Below, in pieces: positions 1 to 7,373 of a stretch of DNA of 64,000 bases. The stretch's first letter is position 1; each line of letters begins with the position of its first letter. Origin of the DNA: an uncultured Lachnospira sp. (GTDB taxonomy: Bacteria > Bacillota > Clostridia > Lachnospirales > Lachnospiraceae); assembly GCA_944381165.1 (NCBI GenBank), contig CALWKC010000009.1, positions 1 through 64,000 of the forward strand. Reading direction: 5' to 3'. The translations under genes and the position numbers were made by a program. The notes under the pieces are model-generated. The model was not told the origin of the DNA. It searched no databases and saw only the letters and a list, made by a program, of their open reading frames with translations.

Positions 1-45
1 TATATAAATCCAAAATCGATAAAATTCTAATCAAGGAGGAAAAAC

Positions 46-663
46 ATGACTAGGGAAGAATATCTCACGCGCCTGCAATATAACATTGCTTCGCTACCGC
101 CTTTGGAGGTGCAGAATATAATGCAGTATTACAGGGAATATTTTGACGATGCGGGCGAAGAAAATCTTTATAACGTAATGCAGGAGCTCGGCACACCGGA
201 ACAGCTCGCACAGAAAATACGCGCCGGCTACTCAGTACCATACCCTCAGCCTCAGCCTGCAAAAAGCGGAACAAACGCAGCCCTGATTGCTGTTATTGCT
301 GTGCTTACATCGCCCATATGGCTAGTGGCAGGAATAGTTGCCGCCTCTCTTATTTTCGCCCTGTTTGTAATTGTTTTCAGTGTTATTTTTTCTGTCGGAA
401 TAGTAGGAATTGCGCTTACGGGTGCAGGTCTGTTTGTCTTTATAATGGGGTTTCCTACACTTTTTATCCATGTACCGACAGGTATCATGCTAATCGGAGC
501 CGGACTAATTCTTGTCGCTGTGGGACTTTTAATTTTGATGCTGCTCATCTGGCTGTTTGCAGGCGTGATACGTCTCATTTCATATTTTATAAGGAAATTT
601 AAGGAACACAGAAGCAAAAGAAAAAGCCGAAAAGCATCGGCAGAAAACGGAGGTACGCCATGA
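46..663 (+). CDS. DUF1700 (HAAS-type) membrane protein
   Basis: This 205-residue protein has an N-terminal helical domain of about 65 residues (starting MTREEYLTRL and including a GTPEQLAQKI-type helix) that matches the DUF1700/HAAS family, followed by roughly three or four hydrophobic helices (about residues 78-175) and a basic C-terminus. A strong AAGGAGG Shine-Dalgarno sequence lies 6-7 bases before the ATG. It overlaps the next gene by four bases (ATGA), so the two are translationally coupled. DUF1700 and DUF4097 genes commonly form PadR-regulated envelope operons; a PadR gene would lie left of the window. The biochemical function is unknown. Confidence 0.85.
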   Translation: MTREEYLTRLQYNIASLPPLEVQNIMQYYREYFDDAGEENLYNVMQELGTPEQLAQKIRAGYSVPYPQPQPAKSGTNAALIAVIAVLTSPIWLVAGIVAASLIFALFVIVFSVIFSVGIVGIALTGAGLFVFIMGFPTLFIHVPTGIMLIGAGLILVAVGLLILMLLIWLFAGVIRLISYFIRKFKEHRSKRKSRKASAENGGTP

Positions 664-1436
664 AAAAATTTTCTAAAATAGTCTGCATTATCGCAGGAAT
701 AATGCTTGGGGCCGGAATAATTCTTGCTTTCATTGGTTTTGCGCTCGGGGCAAAAAGCAGCGTCTATTTGGATTTCAGAAACGGAATAAGACTGGCACCT
801 CAAAACGAGCCTTTTGTATATGAAAATTATGAGCTCGAAAATATAAGCGAAATAGACATTGACGTATCAAACGCGAAGCTGGAAATACAGCCTTCTGTCA
901 ACGGAAAGTTTGGTATCTGTATAAACTACAATAATTATACAGAAACGCCTTCTGTCAGCACAGATAATAATCGTATAAGCGTTTATGAGACTTCTCAGAT
1001 AAAAATCGGCATTTTTAATATAGTTCGTATTTTATCAATATTTTCGAGTGAAAACACTATTACGCTGTATGTTCCGGTTTCGGACAGCACCGTGCTTACA
1101 TCTTTTATATTCCACACAAGCAACGGAACTGTCATGACCGACACTCCGCTAAAAACTGAAAGTCTTGATATTAAAACAAGCAACGGCTCAATAAATATGA
1201 GCAGGCTTTCCGTCTCAAAATCAACGCTTTTAAAGACCTCCAACGGAGCAATTATCTGTGACGGAGCATTTGCCGGAAACACCGAATTTAAAACTTCCAA
1301 CGGACGCATTGAGGTCAGCGGAACTATAAGCGACACCTTTAACTTAAAAACCTCTAACGGCTCTATTACCATAAACGCCGACAAGCCTCAGTCCTCATAC
1401 AGCCTGTACGCAGACACGAGCAACGGTCCAATATAA
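660..1436 (+). CDS. DUF4097 beta-helix protein, apparently truncated by an in-frame stop
   Basis: The 258-residue product has one N-terminal membrane helix (about residues 8-30) and an extracytoplasmic region built of repeats around the motif TSNG (HTSNGTV, KTSNGSI, KTSNGAI, KTSNGRI and similar, about every 18-22 residues). This is typical of the DUF4097 putative adhesin family, which is predicted to form a parallel beta-helix. Translation stops at TAA 1434-1436, but the same frame stays open for 35 more codons to 1542-1544 and contains another KTSNG repeat. The intact gene therefore probably spanned 660-1544, with TAA replacing a sense codon such as TAT or TAC. It is coupled to the DUF1700 gene upstream. 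Confidence 0.8.
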   Translation: MKKFSKIVCIIAGIMLGAGIILAFIGFALGAKSSVYLDFRNGIRLAPQNEPFVYENYELENISEIDIDVSNAKLEIQPSVNGKFGICINYNNYTETPSVSTDNNRISVYETSQIKIGIFNIVRILSIFSSENTITLYVPVSDSTVLTSFIFHTSNGTVMTDTPLKTESLDIKTSNGSINMSRLSVSKSTLLKTSNGAIICDGAFAGNTEFKTSNGRIEVSGTISDTFNLKTSNGSITINADKPQSSYSLYADTSNGPI

Positions 1437-1560
1437 ATAAACGGCGATAAGGTTTCCGACGATTACAGCAGCATTTCGTCAGGCAAAAACAATATAACGG
1501 CAAAAACAAGCAACGGCTCGATTAATTTTAATTTTCAGAATTAATGATAAACATTTTGCA

Positions 1561-1599
1561 GGAAGCGCGGCAGGCTTTAAGTCTGCCCGCTTCCTTTTT
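1561..1599. terminator. Convergent intrinsic terminator between the DUF4097 gene and trxB
   Basis: A GC-rich hairpin (left arm GGAAGCG at 1561-1567, right arm CGCTTCC at 1588-1594, with further inner pairing of GCAG and CTGC) is followed on the plus strand by TTTTT. It lies between two convergent genes. It is a good plus-strand terminator and could also stop trxB transcripts, although the U-run is poor in that direction. Confidence 0.7.
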
Positions 1600-2533
1600 A
1601 AATATCGCGCTCACCGTTTTGCACAATATATTTTTCCGCAAAATGCACAGCCACAGCGCCGTCCGAGACGGCGGTCACTATCTGGCGGAGCTCTTTGGTG
1701 CGCACATCACCGACGGCATATACTCCTGCGACATCCGTTTCAGTAGTCTCATCGGCAATGATATATCCGTTTTCATCAAGCTTCACCTCATCTTTCAGAA
1801 AATCTGTTGCCGGCTTTCTTCCGATACTGATAAAAATTCCGTCACACATTATATCAATAATTTGACCGCTGACGACATTTTTTATTTTTGCGCCTGCTAC
1901 TCTTTCATCTGTGATAAATGCTTCAACAGTGCTGTTCCATATAAATTCTACATTATCAGCCTTCATTAAAGGCTCATGATATATTTTTGCGGCTTTGAGC
2001 TTATCTCTCCTGTGAACAACATACACCTTTGAGACAAGCCTTGAGAGATACAGAGCATCTGATGCGGCGGTATTTCCTCCCCCGACTACTATAACTGTTT
2101 TCCCCTTATAAAATATACCGTCACAGTGAGCACAGTAATGAATTCCCTTGCCTATAAGCTCCTTTTCCCCCGGCAGACCTAATTCACGCGGATTAGCGCC
2201 TGTTGCAATAACAGCAGTTTTGCCGAAAAAAATTTCTCCTGAGGTTTTTATCTTTTTAATATTTTCGGAAAAATCAACCGATTTTACCTCCGCATATTCG
2301 GTTTTTGCGCCAAAACGCTCGGCACACTTCTGCATTTTTATTCCCAGTTCAAATCCGTCAATTCCCTCCTCAAATCCCGGATAATTATCTATATCTCCGG
2401 TCAGCGCCATTTGACCTCCCGCAGATATTCTCTCTATTAAAACGGTATCAAGTCCTGCGCGTGACGCATATAACGCCGCAGTATATCCGGCAGGACCGCC
2501 TCCGATTATAACCGCATCATAAATTTTTTTCAT
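1598..2533 (-). CDS. trxB: Thioredoxin-disulfide reductase
   Basis: This is an NADPH-dependent FAD flavoenzyme of about 311 residues that reduces thioredoxin. The N-terminus carries the FAD-binding GGGPAG motif, the middle carries the redox CAHC centre (HYCAHCDG), a second dinucleotide fold GGGNTA follows, and a C-terminal FAD motif (YAVGDVR) closes the protein. Length fits the low-molecular-weight bacterial type. The start at 2533 (MKKIYDAV) is chosen because GAGG lies six bases upstream; longer in-frame extensions lack family similarity. It is monocistronic here, with no thioredoxin gene next to it. A nested inverted repeat sits in its 5' leader at 2575-2605. Confidence 0.93.
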   Translation of the reverse strand: MKKIYDAVIIGGGPAGYTAALYASRAGLDTVLIERISAGGQMALTGDIDNYPGFEEGIDGFELGIKMQKCAERFGAKTEYAEVKSVDFSENIKKIKTSGEIFFGKTAVIATGANPRELGLPGEKELIGKGIHYCAHCDGIFYKGKTVIVVGGGNTAASDALYLSRLVSKVYVVHRRDKLKAAKIYHEPLMKADNVEFIWNSTVEAFITDERVAGAKIKNVVSGQIIDIMCDGIFISIGRKPATDFLKDEVKLDENGYIIADETTETDVAGVYAVGDVRTKELRQIVTAVSDGAVAVHFAEKYIVQNGERDI

Positions 2534-2701
2534 TTTCATCCTCATTTCTGCGCACGCTTTTTGTAAATTGCAGGCTTGTATCAGGTGCGCCGGATACAAG
2601 ACCTGAGTGTGGCGGCTTTTTTACACAAAATGCTCTTTCTGTTTTCATATAGTTTGCTCAATTTTCATTATTTTTTTCATAATTTAATTTCAAAAGAATA
2701 A

Positions 2702-2746
2702 TTGACATATGCCATAAACACAATTATAATGTAAATGTCATATGTC
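2702..2746 (+). promoter_or_regulatory. Consensus sigma-A promoter with flanking dyad, upstream of the DUF134 gene
   Basis: TTGACA at 2702-2707 and TATAAT at 2725-2730 are separated by exactly 17 bases. GACATATG (2704-2711) overlaps the -35 box and its inverted copy CATATGTC (2739-2746) lies just past the expected start site, so the two could form an operator, perhaps for the HTH protein encoded next (inference). Confidence 0.8.
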
Positions 2747-2769
2747 GATAACTCACAATAGGAGGATAA

Positions 2770-3135
2770 ATGCCAAGACCCATAAAATGCAGAAAAGTAT
2801 GCCGGCTGCCCGATGTGAACGAATTTCGCCCCGCAGGCGGCAAAAGCAGATGTGTCATACTGACCGTAGATGAATACGAAACTATAAGACTAATAGACAG
2901 GGAGGGATTTTCACAGGAGGAATGCGCGGGATTTATGCAGATTGCCCGGACTACTGTCCAGCAAATCTACAACTCTGCCAGATTTAAAATCGCAGAGGCC
3001 TTAGTTGATGGTACCGGCATTCGTATCGAGGGCGGAAGCTATACGCTTTGTGACGGAAGTGAAAAACAATGCCGCTGCGGCGGGTGCAGCAAACACCGCT
3101 CCATGATTTGTGACAATAACCAAAGACAGTTATGA
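2770..3135 (+). CDS. DUF134 family HTH DNA-binding protein
   Basis: The 121-residue protein starts MPRPIKCRKV and continues with a sigma-like helix-turn-helix (about residues 35-80, including SQEECAGFMQIARTTVQQIY), characteristic of DUF134. A Cys-rich C-terminus (CRCGGC plus nearby Cys and His) could bind metal or an Fe-S cluster. GGAGG precedes the ATG by four bases. DUF134 genes commonly neighbour NifX/NifB-type genes, as here. It is a likely local regulator and may use the dyad around its own promoter; this is inference. Confidence 0.85.
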   Translation: MPRPIKCRKVCRLPDVNEFRPAGGKSRCVILTVDEYETIRLIDREGFSQEECAGFMQIARTTVQQIYNSARFKIAEALVDGTGIRIEGGSYTLCDGSEKQCRCGGCSKHRSMICDNNQRQL

Positions 3136-3217
3136 TACCGTTATCAACAGGTTTGTGTAAGCGCTGCCGCCGCAAACCCGGAATGAGAAAAATGGCAGTG
3201 CAGAAATGAGGATAATT

Positions 3218-3637
3218 ATGAGAATTGCAGTAACTTACGAAAACGGAGAAATTTTTCAGCACTTCGGTCATACCGAACAATTTAAGATTTACAATGTGGA
3301 GGACGGAAAAATTGTTTCCTCAGAAACAGTCAGCACTAACGGCAGCGGTCACGGCGCTCTGGCCGGGCTTCTCCTTTCATTGAATGTAGACGTGCTGATC
3401 TGCGGCGGCATAGGAGGCGGAGCCCGCGCCGCATTATCAGAGGCTGGTATAAAGCTATACGGCGGCGTACAGGGAAGCGCCGACAAAGCAGCGGAAAGCT
3501 TTGTCTCAGGTACCCTCGACTACAACCCTGACGCCGAATGCGAACATCACGGTCATCACGGCGAAGGACATGACTGCGGCAATCACAGCCACAACGGCGA
3601 GGGACATGACTGCGGCAATCACAGCCGGTGTCATTAA
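3218..3637 (+). CDS. NifB/NifX-type dinitrogenase iron-molybdenum cofactor family protein with His-rich tail
   Basis: The 139-residue protein has an N-terminal NifX-like domain (about residues 1-105: MRIAVTYENG, FGHTEQFKIY, CGGIGGGA) and a C-terminal tail very rich in His, Cys and Gly. The start at 3218 is chosen over an upstream in-frame ATG at 3206 because GAGG sits six bases before it. The tail holds a tandem duplication of a 36-base unit encoding GEGHDCGNHS. No nitrogenase genes are visible, so the role is probably general metallocluster or metal handling rather than nitrogen fixation (inference). It is co-directional with the DUF134 gene 82 bases upstream. Confidence 0.85.
   Translation: MRIAVTYENGEIFQHFGHTEQFKIYNVEDGKIVSSETVSTNGSGHGALAGLLLSLNVDVLICGGIGGGARAALSEAGIKLYGGVQGSADKAAESFVSGTLDYNPDAECEHHGHHGEGHDCGNHSHNGEGHDCGNHSRCH
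3566..3630 (+). repeat. Tandem 36-bp repeat inside the NifX-like gene
   Basis: Two near-identical 36-base units encode the GEGHDCGNHS block in the His-rich tail. They differ at only a few positions, which points to a recent duplication or slippage event. Confidence 0.75.
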
Positions 3638-3697
3638 AAAACGCATTTTCTTTATGTGAGCTGTCCGCAGGAGGACTTTTCGCGATGCACTGGTTCG

Positions 3698-3730
3698 TAA
3701 AAAAAGCGGGACAGCTTCGGCTGTCCCGCT
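3698..3730 (-). terminator. Terminator of the B12 operon
   Basis: Perfect 11-bp arms AGCGGGACAGC and GCTGTCCCGCT with a TTCG loop on the plus strand (CGAA on the minus strand) are followed by seven T residues on the minus strand. It lies downstream of the 42-residue gene, so it is the likely end of the riboswitch-controlled operon. Confidence 0.85.
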
Positions 3731-3804
3731 GATAAAGTCTGATATTTTGAGGGCACCTCATTACTTAGTGTGATATGTCCCTCTTTAATATGAGCGGAAG
3801 AAAA

Positions 3805-3933
3805 CTACTGCTCAGACTTTTTTTCCTGACCGCTTTCTTCCTGCTTTCCGTCGCCCTTCTCAAGCCTGTAAGCAAAAATAGAGCCTGCAACTGCCATTAC
3901 AGTAAGTACTGCCGCAATAATATTCATTACCAT
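3805..3933 (-). CDS. Small single-pass membrane protein (42 aa), last gene of the B12 operon
   Basis: A short gene of 42 codons begins MVMNIIAAVLTVMA, forms one membrane helix (about residues 3-22) and ends in a charged Lys/Glu/Gln-rich tail. An AGGAG Shine-Dalgarno sequence lies nine bases before the ATG. It is followed 74 bases later by a strong minus-strand terminator, and no terminator separates it from the gene upstream, so it appears to be expressed from the B12 riboswitch operon. I do not recognise the family. A small subunit or accessory factor of the corrinoid transporter is one possibility, but this is inference from position only. Confidence 0.6.
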   Translation of the reverse strand: MVMNIIAAVLTVMAVAGSIFAYRLEKGDGKQEESGQEKKSEQ

Positions 3934-3986
3934 ATTCAATTTCTCCTGTCATAAATTATTACCGGACCTGACCGGCTGCTTTAAAT

Positions 3987-4400
3987 TTATAACAGTACAC
4001 CCTTTTCACCGTCCTGGTGATGTATATACCGTATAATAATCCGCCTGCTGCTCACCCATTTTTCAACGCACAGATACTCTTTGCGCACAAAAACGGCGAA
4101 CACAAACAGTATTATAAACAACATTACTATTGCATAGATATTAATTCTCAAATCACTCTGTGTATTAACAGCTTCTTTTTCCTGGACATTTATATTTTTA
4201 AGTCCCAGCAAATCCCCGGTACAGATTTCATTGCCTCCGTATGTGCTCTCTCTAAGCTGAAGAGTTGCGGGAACAGACATTCCGCCCTGCTGCCATTTAT
4301 ATTCGCTTTTTTGCGCGCCAAAACAAATCCCTGACAATATTACTGCCAGAGTAAGAAATATATATAAGGCTTTTCTGTTATATGTAAACGCTGTTTTCAT
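3987..4400 (-). CDS. Hypothetical membrane protein with two helices in the B12 operon
   Basis: About 137 residues starting MKTAFTYNRKALYIF: an N-terminal hydrophobic segment (about residues 11-30, possibly a signal anchor), an extracytoplasmic loop of about 60 residues, a second membrane helix (about 92-112) and a basic cytoplasmic end. The frame is open further upstream into cobU, but the MKTAF start fits the hydrophobic segment; its Shine-Dalgarno sequence is weak. It starts 41 bases after cobU. I cannot assign a family. It is not CobS, CbiB or CobC and does not look like CbiN. Its location downstream of the cobalamin riboswitch suggests a corrinoid-related role. Confidence 0.6.
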   Translation of the reverse strand: MKTAFTYNRKALYIFLTLAVILSGICFGAQKSEYKWQQGGMSVPATLQLRESTYGGNEICTGDLLGLKNINVQEKEAVNTQSDLRINIYAIVMLFIILFVFAVFVRKEYLCVEKWVSSRRIIIRYIHHQDGEKGVLL

Positions 4401-4440
4401 ATTTTCAATGCTTCTTTTAATATTACTTATAGTGAACTGT

Positions 4441-4959
4441 TTACTTCCATTTAACCGGGACGGAGTATACAACCTCTGTAACATGATCCGCGGCATTAAA
4501 AAGCTGCCTGTTAATACCGGCAAGACACTCTATATAAGCCCTTGTCTCATCATTATAGGAACAGCCGTCCGAAAAAACATCATTTGTCACAACAACTATA
4601 TTACTACATTTTTTTATAATTGTCTTGCATTCATCAAAAATTTTTTCAGAATGACCGGCTTCATCAAACATTTCATTTGCAACAAGGTTTGACATACATT
4701 CTATGAGAAGCGTCGAATTATGCGGATTTTCGATTTTCCCAAGCACCTGTGAGATATTAAGCTGCTGCTCTATTGTTGTAAAACCCTTGCCGCGTCTTAA
4801 TTCTCTGTGACGGGCAACTCGCTTTCTGCCCTCGCTTCCGTACGGCATCATGGCAGCAATATAATATTTCCGCTCATTTTCACCCGCCAAAGCACACGCC
4901 AGATTTTCCGCATACTCTGATTTTCCGCTGCCGCTGGCTCCGAATACTACCTCAAACAT
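4441..4959 (-). CDS. cobU: Adenosylcobinamide kinase / adenosylcobinamide-phosphate guanylyltransferase
   Basis: CobU phosphorylates adenosylcobinamide and then transfers GMP, forming AdoCbi-GDP in nucleotide-loop assembly. The 172-residue protein has the P-loop GASGSGKS at residues 7-14 and the conserved segment ARHRELR containing His51, which aligns with the guanylylated His, followed by the family TIE motif. Length matches the family. It overlaps the preceding CbiA-CobT gene by 13 bases, so the two are coupled. A cobalamin synthase (cobS) is not in the window and would have to be elsewhere. Confidence 0.93.
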   Translation of the reverse strand: MFEVVFGASGSGKSEYAENLACALAGENERKYYIAAMMPYGSEGRKRVARHRELRRGKGFTTIEQQLNISQVLGKIENPHNSTLLIECMSNLVANEMFDEAGHSEKIFDECKTIIKKCSNIVVVTNDVFSDGCSYNDETRAYIECLAGINRQLFNAADHVTEVVYSVPVKWK

Positions 4960-7346
4960 TTATACGCCTCCATATGAATATCTTCAAACGTAGTATTTTC
5001 ATCGTAAATCCTCATAGCCATATCGAGAAGCGGAAAACTCATAACCGCGCCCGTTCCCTCGCCAAGAGCCAGATCCGCATCTATAACAGGAGAAAGTCCA
5101 AGCTCATCTAAAATAAATTTTAACGCCGGCTCTTTTCCCCAATGCGAGGCAATCACATAATCCTTTGCTCCCGGGCGAATTCTCTCGGCAAGCAGAGCCG
5201 CGACAGCAGAGATAACCCCGTCTGTTACAACAGGTATTCGGTATATTGCGCCTCCCAGAAAAACCCCTGTCAGACCCGCAATATCAAACCCGCCTATGCT
5301 TTGAAGAAGTTTTCTCGGATTTTCGCGCAGACTGCCGTATTTGGCGCACGCCTTTCCCACGACGCCAATTTTTCTTCTAAGTCCCTCATCGGAAAGTCCG
5401 GCGCCGTAACCCGTAACCTCCTGCGGCTTTTTGTCAAGCAGAATTGCCGCGAGAGCTGCGCTTGTAGTTGTATTTCCAATCCCCATTTCACCTGTAGCAA
5501 TAATATTAATTCCTTTATCCCGGCACAAACGCACCATATCAATTCCGACAGAGAGAGCTTCTTCAAGCTGTTTCTCTGTCATCGCCTCTTCTTTTAAAAA
5601 ATTTTTTGTACCGTGCGCGACATTTCTGTCAAAAAGACCTTTTATATCCGACAGCCGCTCTCCTGTCGGAGTAAAGTCGTGCGCAATTCCTATATTAACC
5701 GGAAAAACTGCCGCGCCGGCATACTGCGCCATTCTGCACGCGCTCGAAATTCCCGCCGCCATATTTGCCGCCACAATAGCAGTAACCTCCTGTCCGCTCT
5801 GCGTGACATTCTCCTCAACAATTCCGTTGTCTGCGCACATAATTACAAGCGCCTTTTTATCAATGCTGACACGAGGCGTTCTCTGTATGCCCGCAATTTT
5901 AACAATAATATCCTCAAACTTACCGAGACTGTCAAGAGGCTTCGCAATTTTATTCCAGTGCTCCTTTGCCTCACGCATAGCCTTATATTCTCTGCATTTG
6001 TCCATAAACCGCCGTCCACACTCCTCATTTCCGTAAAAATAAATATGCATAAACCCCGCATAGAGCGTATCATTGCCGAAACCTGCCTCCACAGTGCTTT
6101 TATCAGAAGCTCTCTCAACGAGATAATCCGCTCCTCCCGCGCTGCTGTTCCAATAATGAAATTCATGCGCTCTGAAGGATTTTCCTGCCCCGCAGACAAG
6201 CGTATCTTTTTTTGCTGTCACCTTCATATATCCGAAACGCGACAACCCTGCGCCCCGCATACACTGTCCTCCCAAAACCCCCGTCATCGGGTAAAAATTT
6301 CCTGACTCATCCGCCAGCCTCTCATGCAGATACAAAAAACCTCCGCACTCCGCAATACACGGAAGTCCGCCGTCCACGGCACTCTTAATGCTCTCAAGCA
6401 TCGTCTTATTTTCAGAGAGTTCTCCCGCGAAACGCTCCGGATAGCCGCCCCACAGAATAAGACCATGAACGTTCTCGGGAATTTTCTTATCCCTTAACGG
6501 ACTGAAATATATAATTTTGCAGCCGTATCTCTCCAAAAACTCAATATTATCCTCATAATAAAAGCAAAACGCGTCATCTCTCGCAACTGCTATATTTATC
6601 TCTTCAGTCGCCGTCCCCGCCTCAGTATTTACAGCCTCCGGCAGTCTGACAGCGCTTTGCGACAGCTCGATAATTCCGTCTATATCTATACTCTGCTCCA
6701 TTACATTTGAGAGATAAGCCAGCCTTTCATTAAAATCAGCTATCTCATCGGCGCCTATAAGTCCAAGGTGTCTGCTGTCAATGTGAAACTTTTCGTCGTA
6801 CTCAAGATATCCGAGAGGTTTTATTCCCAGCTTCAGCACTGCATCTTTTGCATCATTGTACAGCCGTCCCGGAAGTTGATTAAAAATCACTCCGACTATA
6901 TGACTGTCCTTTTTTAAATTTATAAATCCATTTATTACCGCCTCGACAGAAGCGCCCATTCCTCTGCAGTTCACCACCAAAACGACTGGTGTTCCCGTGA
7001 TTTCGGCAATTTCGTATGCGCTTCCTCTGCCTGAAAAACCAATGCCGTCATAGTACCCCATAACTCCTTCAAGCACAGAAATATCATACAGATTTTCATT
7101 TACAGCGGTCAGCTTTTTAAGCGTATCGGCATCACAAAACCAACTGTCAAGATTACCTGTCGGAATACCGAGAACTTTTCTGTGAAACATCGGATCGATA
7201 TAATCGGGACCGCATTTAAAAGCTCGCACACGAAGCCTTCTCTCCAGAAGACATTTAAGCACACCGCAGATAATTGTAGTCTTTCCGCACCCGCTGTTCG
7301 TTCCGGCAATCATTATTCTGCCATGGCTCCCCAATACCTTATTCAT
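4947..7346 (-). CDS. Fusion of cobyrinate a,c-diamide synthase (CbiA) and NaMN:DMB phosphoribosyltransferase (CobT)
   Basis: One uninterrupted frame of 799 residues. Residues 1 to about 455 are CbiA/CobB-like: P-loop GTNSGCGKTT, FKCGPDYIDP, a NLDSWF segment, then a class I glutamine amidotransferase domain with the nucleophile in AECGG (Cys334) and a HEFHYW segment near 396-401. About residue 460 onward is CobT: MCADNGIVEE, GEMGIGNTTTSAA, GYGAGLS and the catalytic Glu in LGEGTGA. The start at 7346 is chosen because GGAGG lies seven bases upstream. CbiA amidates cobyrinic acid, while CobT activates the lower-ligand base, so two non-consecutive steps are joined in one chain. Confidence 0.92.
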   Translation of the reverse strand: MNKVLGSHGRIMIAGTNSGCGKTTIICGVLKCLLERRLRVRAFKCGPDYIDPMFHRKVLGIPTGNLDSWFCDADTLKKLTAVNENLYDISVLEGVMGYYDGIGFSGRGSAYEIAEITGTPVVLVVNCRGMGASVEAVINGFINLKKDSHIVGVIFNQLPGRLYNDAKDAVLKLGIKPLGYLEYDEKFHIDSRHLGLIGADEIADFNERLAYLSNVMEQSIDIDGIIELSQSAVRLPEAVNTEAGTATEEINIAVARDDAFCFYYEDNIEFLERYGCKIIYFSPLRDKKIPENVHGLILWGGYPERFAGELSENKTMLESIKSAVDGGLPCIAECGGFLYLHERLADESGNFYPMTGVLGGQCMRGAGLSRFGYMKVTAKKDTLVCGAGKSFRAHEFHYWNSSAGGADYLVERASDKSTVEAGFGNDTLYAGFMHIYFYGNEECGRRFMDKCREYKAMREAKEHWNKIAKPLDSLGKFEDIIVKIAGIQRTPRVSIDKKALVIMCADNGIVEENVTQSGQEVTAIVAANMAAGISSACRMAQYAGAAVFPVNIGIAHDFTPTGERLSDIKGLFDRNVAHGTKNFLKEEAMTEKQLEEALSVGIDMVRLCRDKGINIIATGEMGIGNTTTSAALAAILLDKKPQEVTGYGAGLSDEGLRRKIGVVGKACAKYGSLRENPRKLLQSIGGFDIAGLTGVFLGGAIYRIPVVTDGVISAVAALLAERIRPGAKDYVIASHWGKEPALKFILDELGLSPVIDADLALGEGTGAVMSFPLLDMAMRIYDENTTFEDIHMEAYKCLR

Positions 7347-7373
7347 AAACATACCTCCGAAATATCCCGCGTT

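Noticed and set aside
252..803. Long minus-strand frame opposite the DUF1700 and DUF4097 genes
   Set aside because: Antisense shadow of real genes; no ribosome binding site or recognisable domain.
1130..1530. Regularly spaced AGCAACGG motif considered as a CRISPR-like array
   Set aside because: It encodes the TSNG repeats of a beta-helix protein; spacers are in-frame coding sequence and vary little in length.
2575..2605. Overlapping inverted repeats CTTGTATC/GATACAAG and CAGGT/ACCTG in the trxB leader as a riboswitch
   Set aside because: Mutually exclusive short stems could be chance; no conserved riboswitch core or expression platform is visible.
3566..3630. 36-bp repeats considered as a CRISPR or iteron
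   Set aside because: Only two copies, in frame within the His-rich tail of a gene; no spacer structure.
5431..6305. Plus-strand frames of about 200 residues opposite the CbiA-CobT gene
   Set aside because: Composition follows the opposite strand's codons and no initiation signal or family motif is seen.
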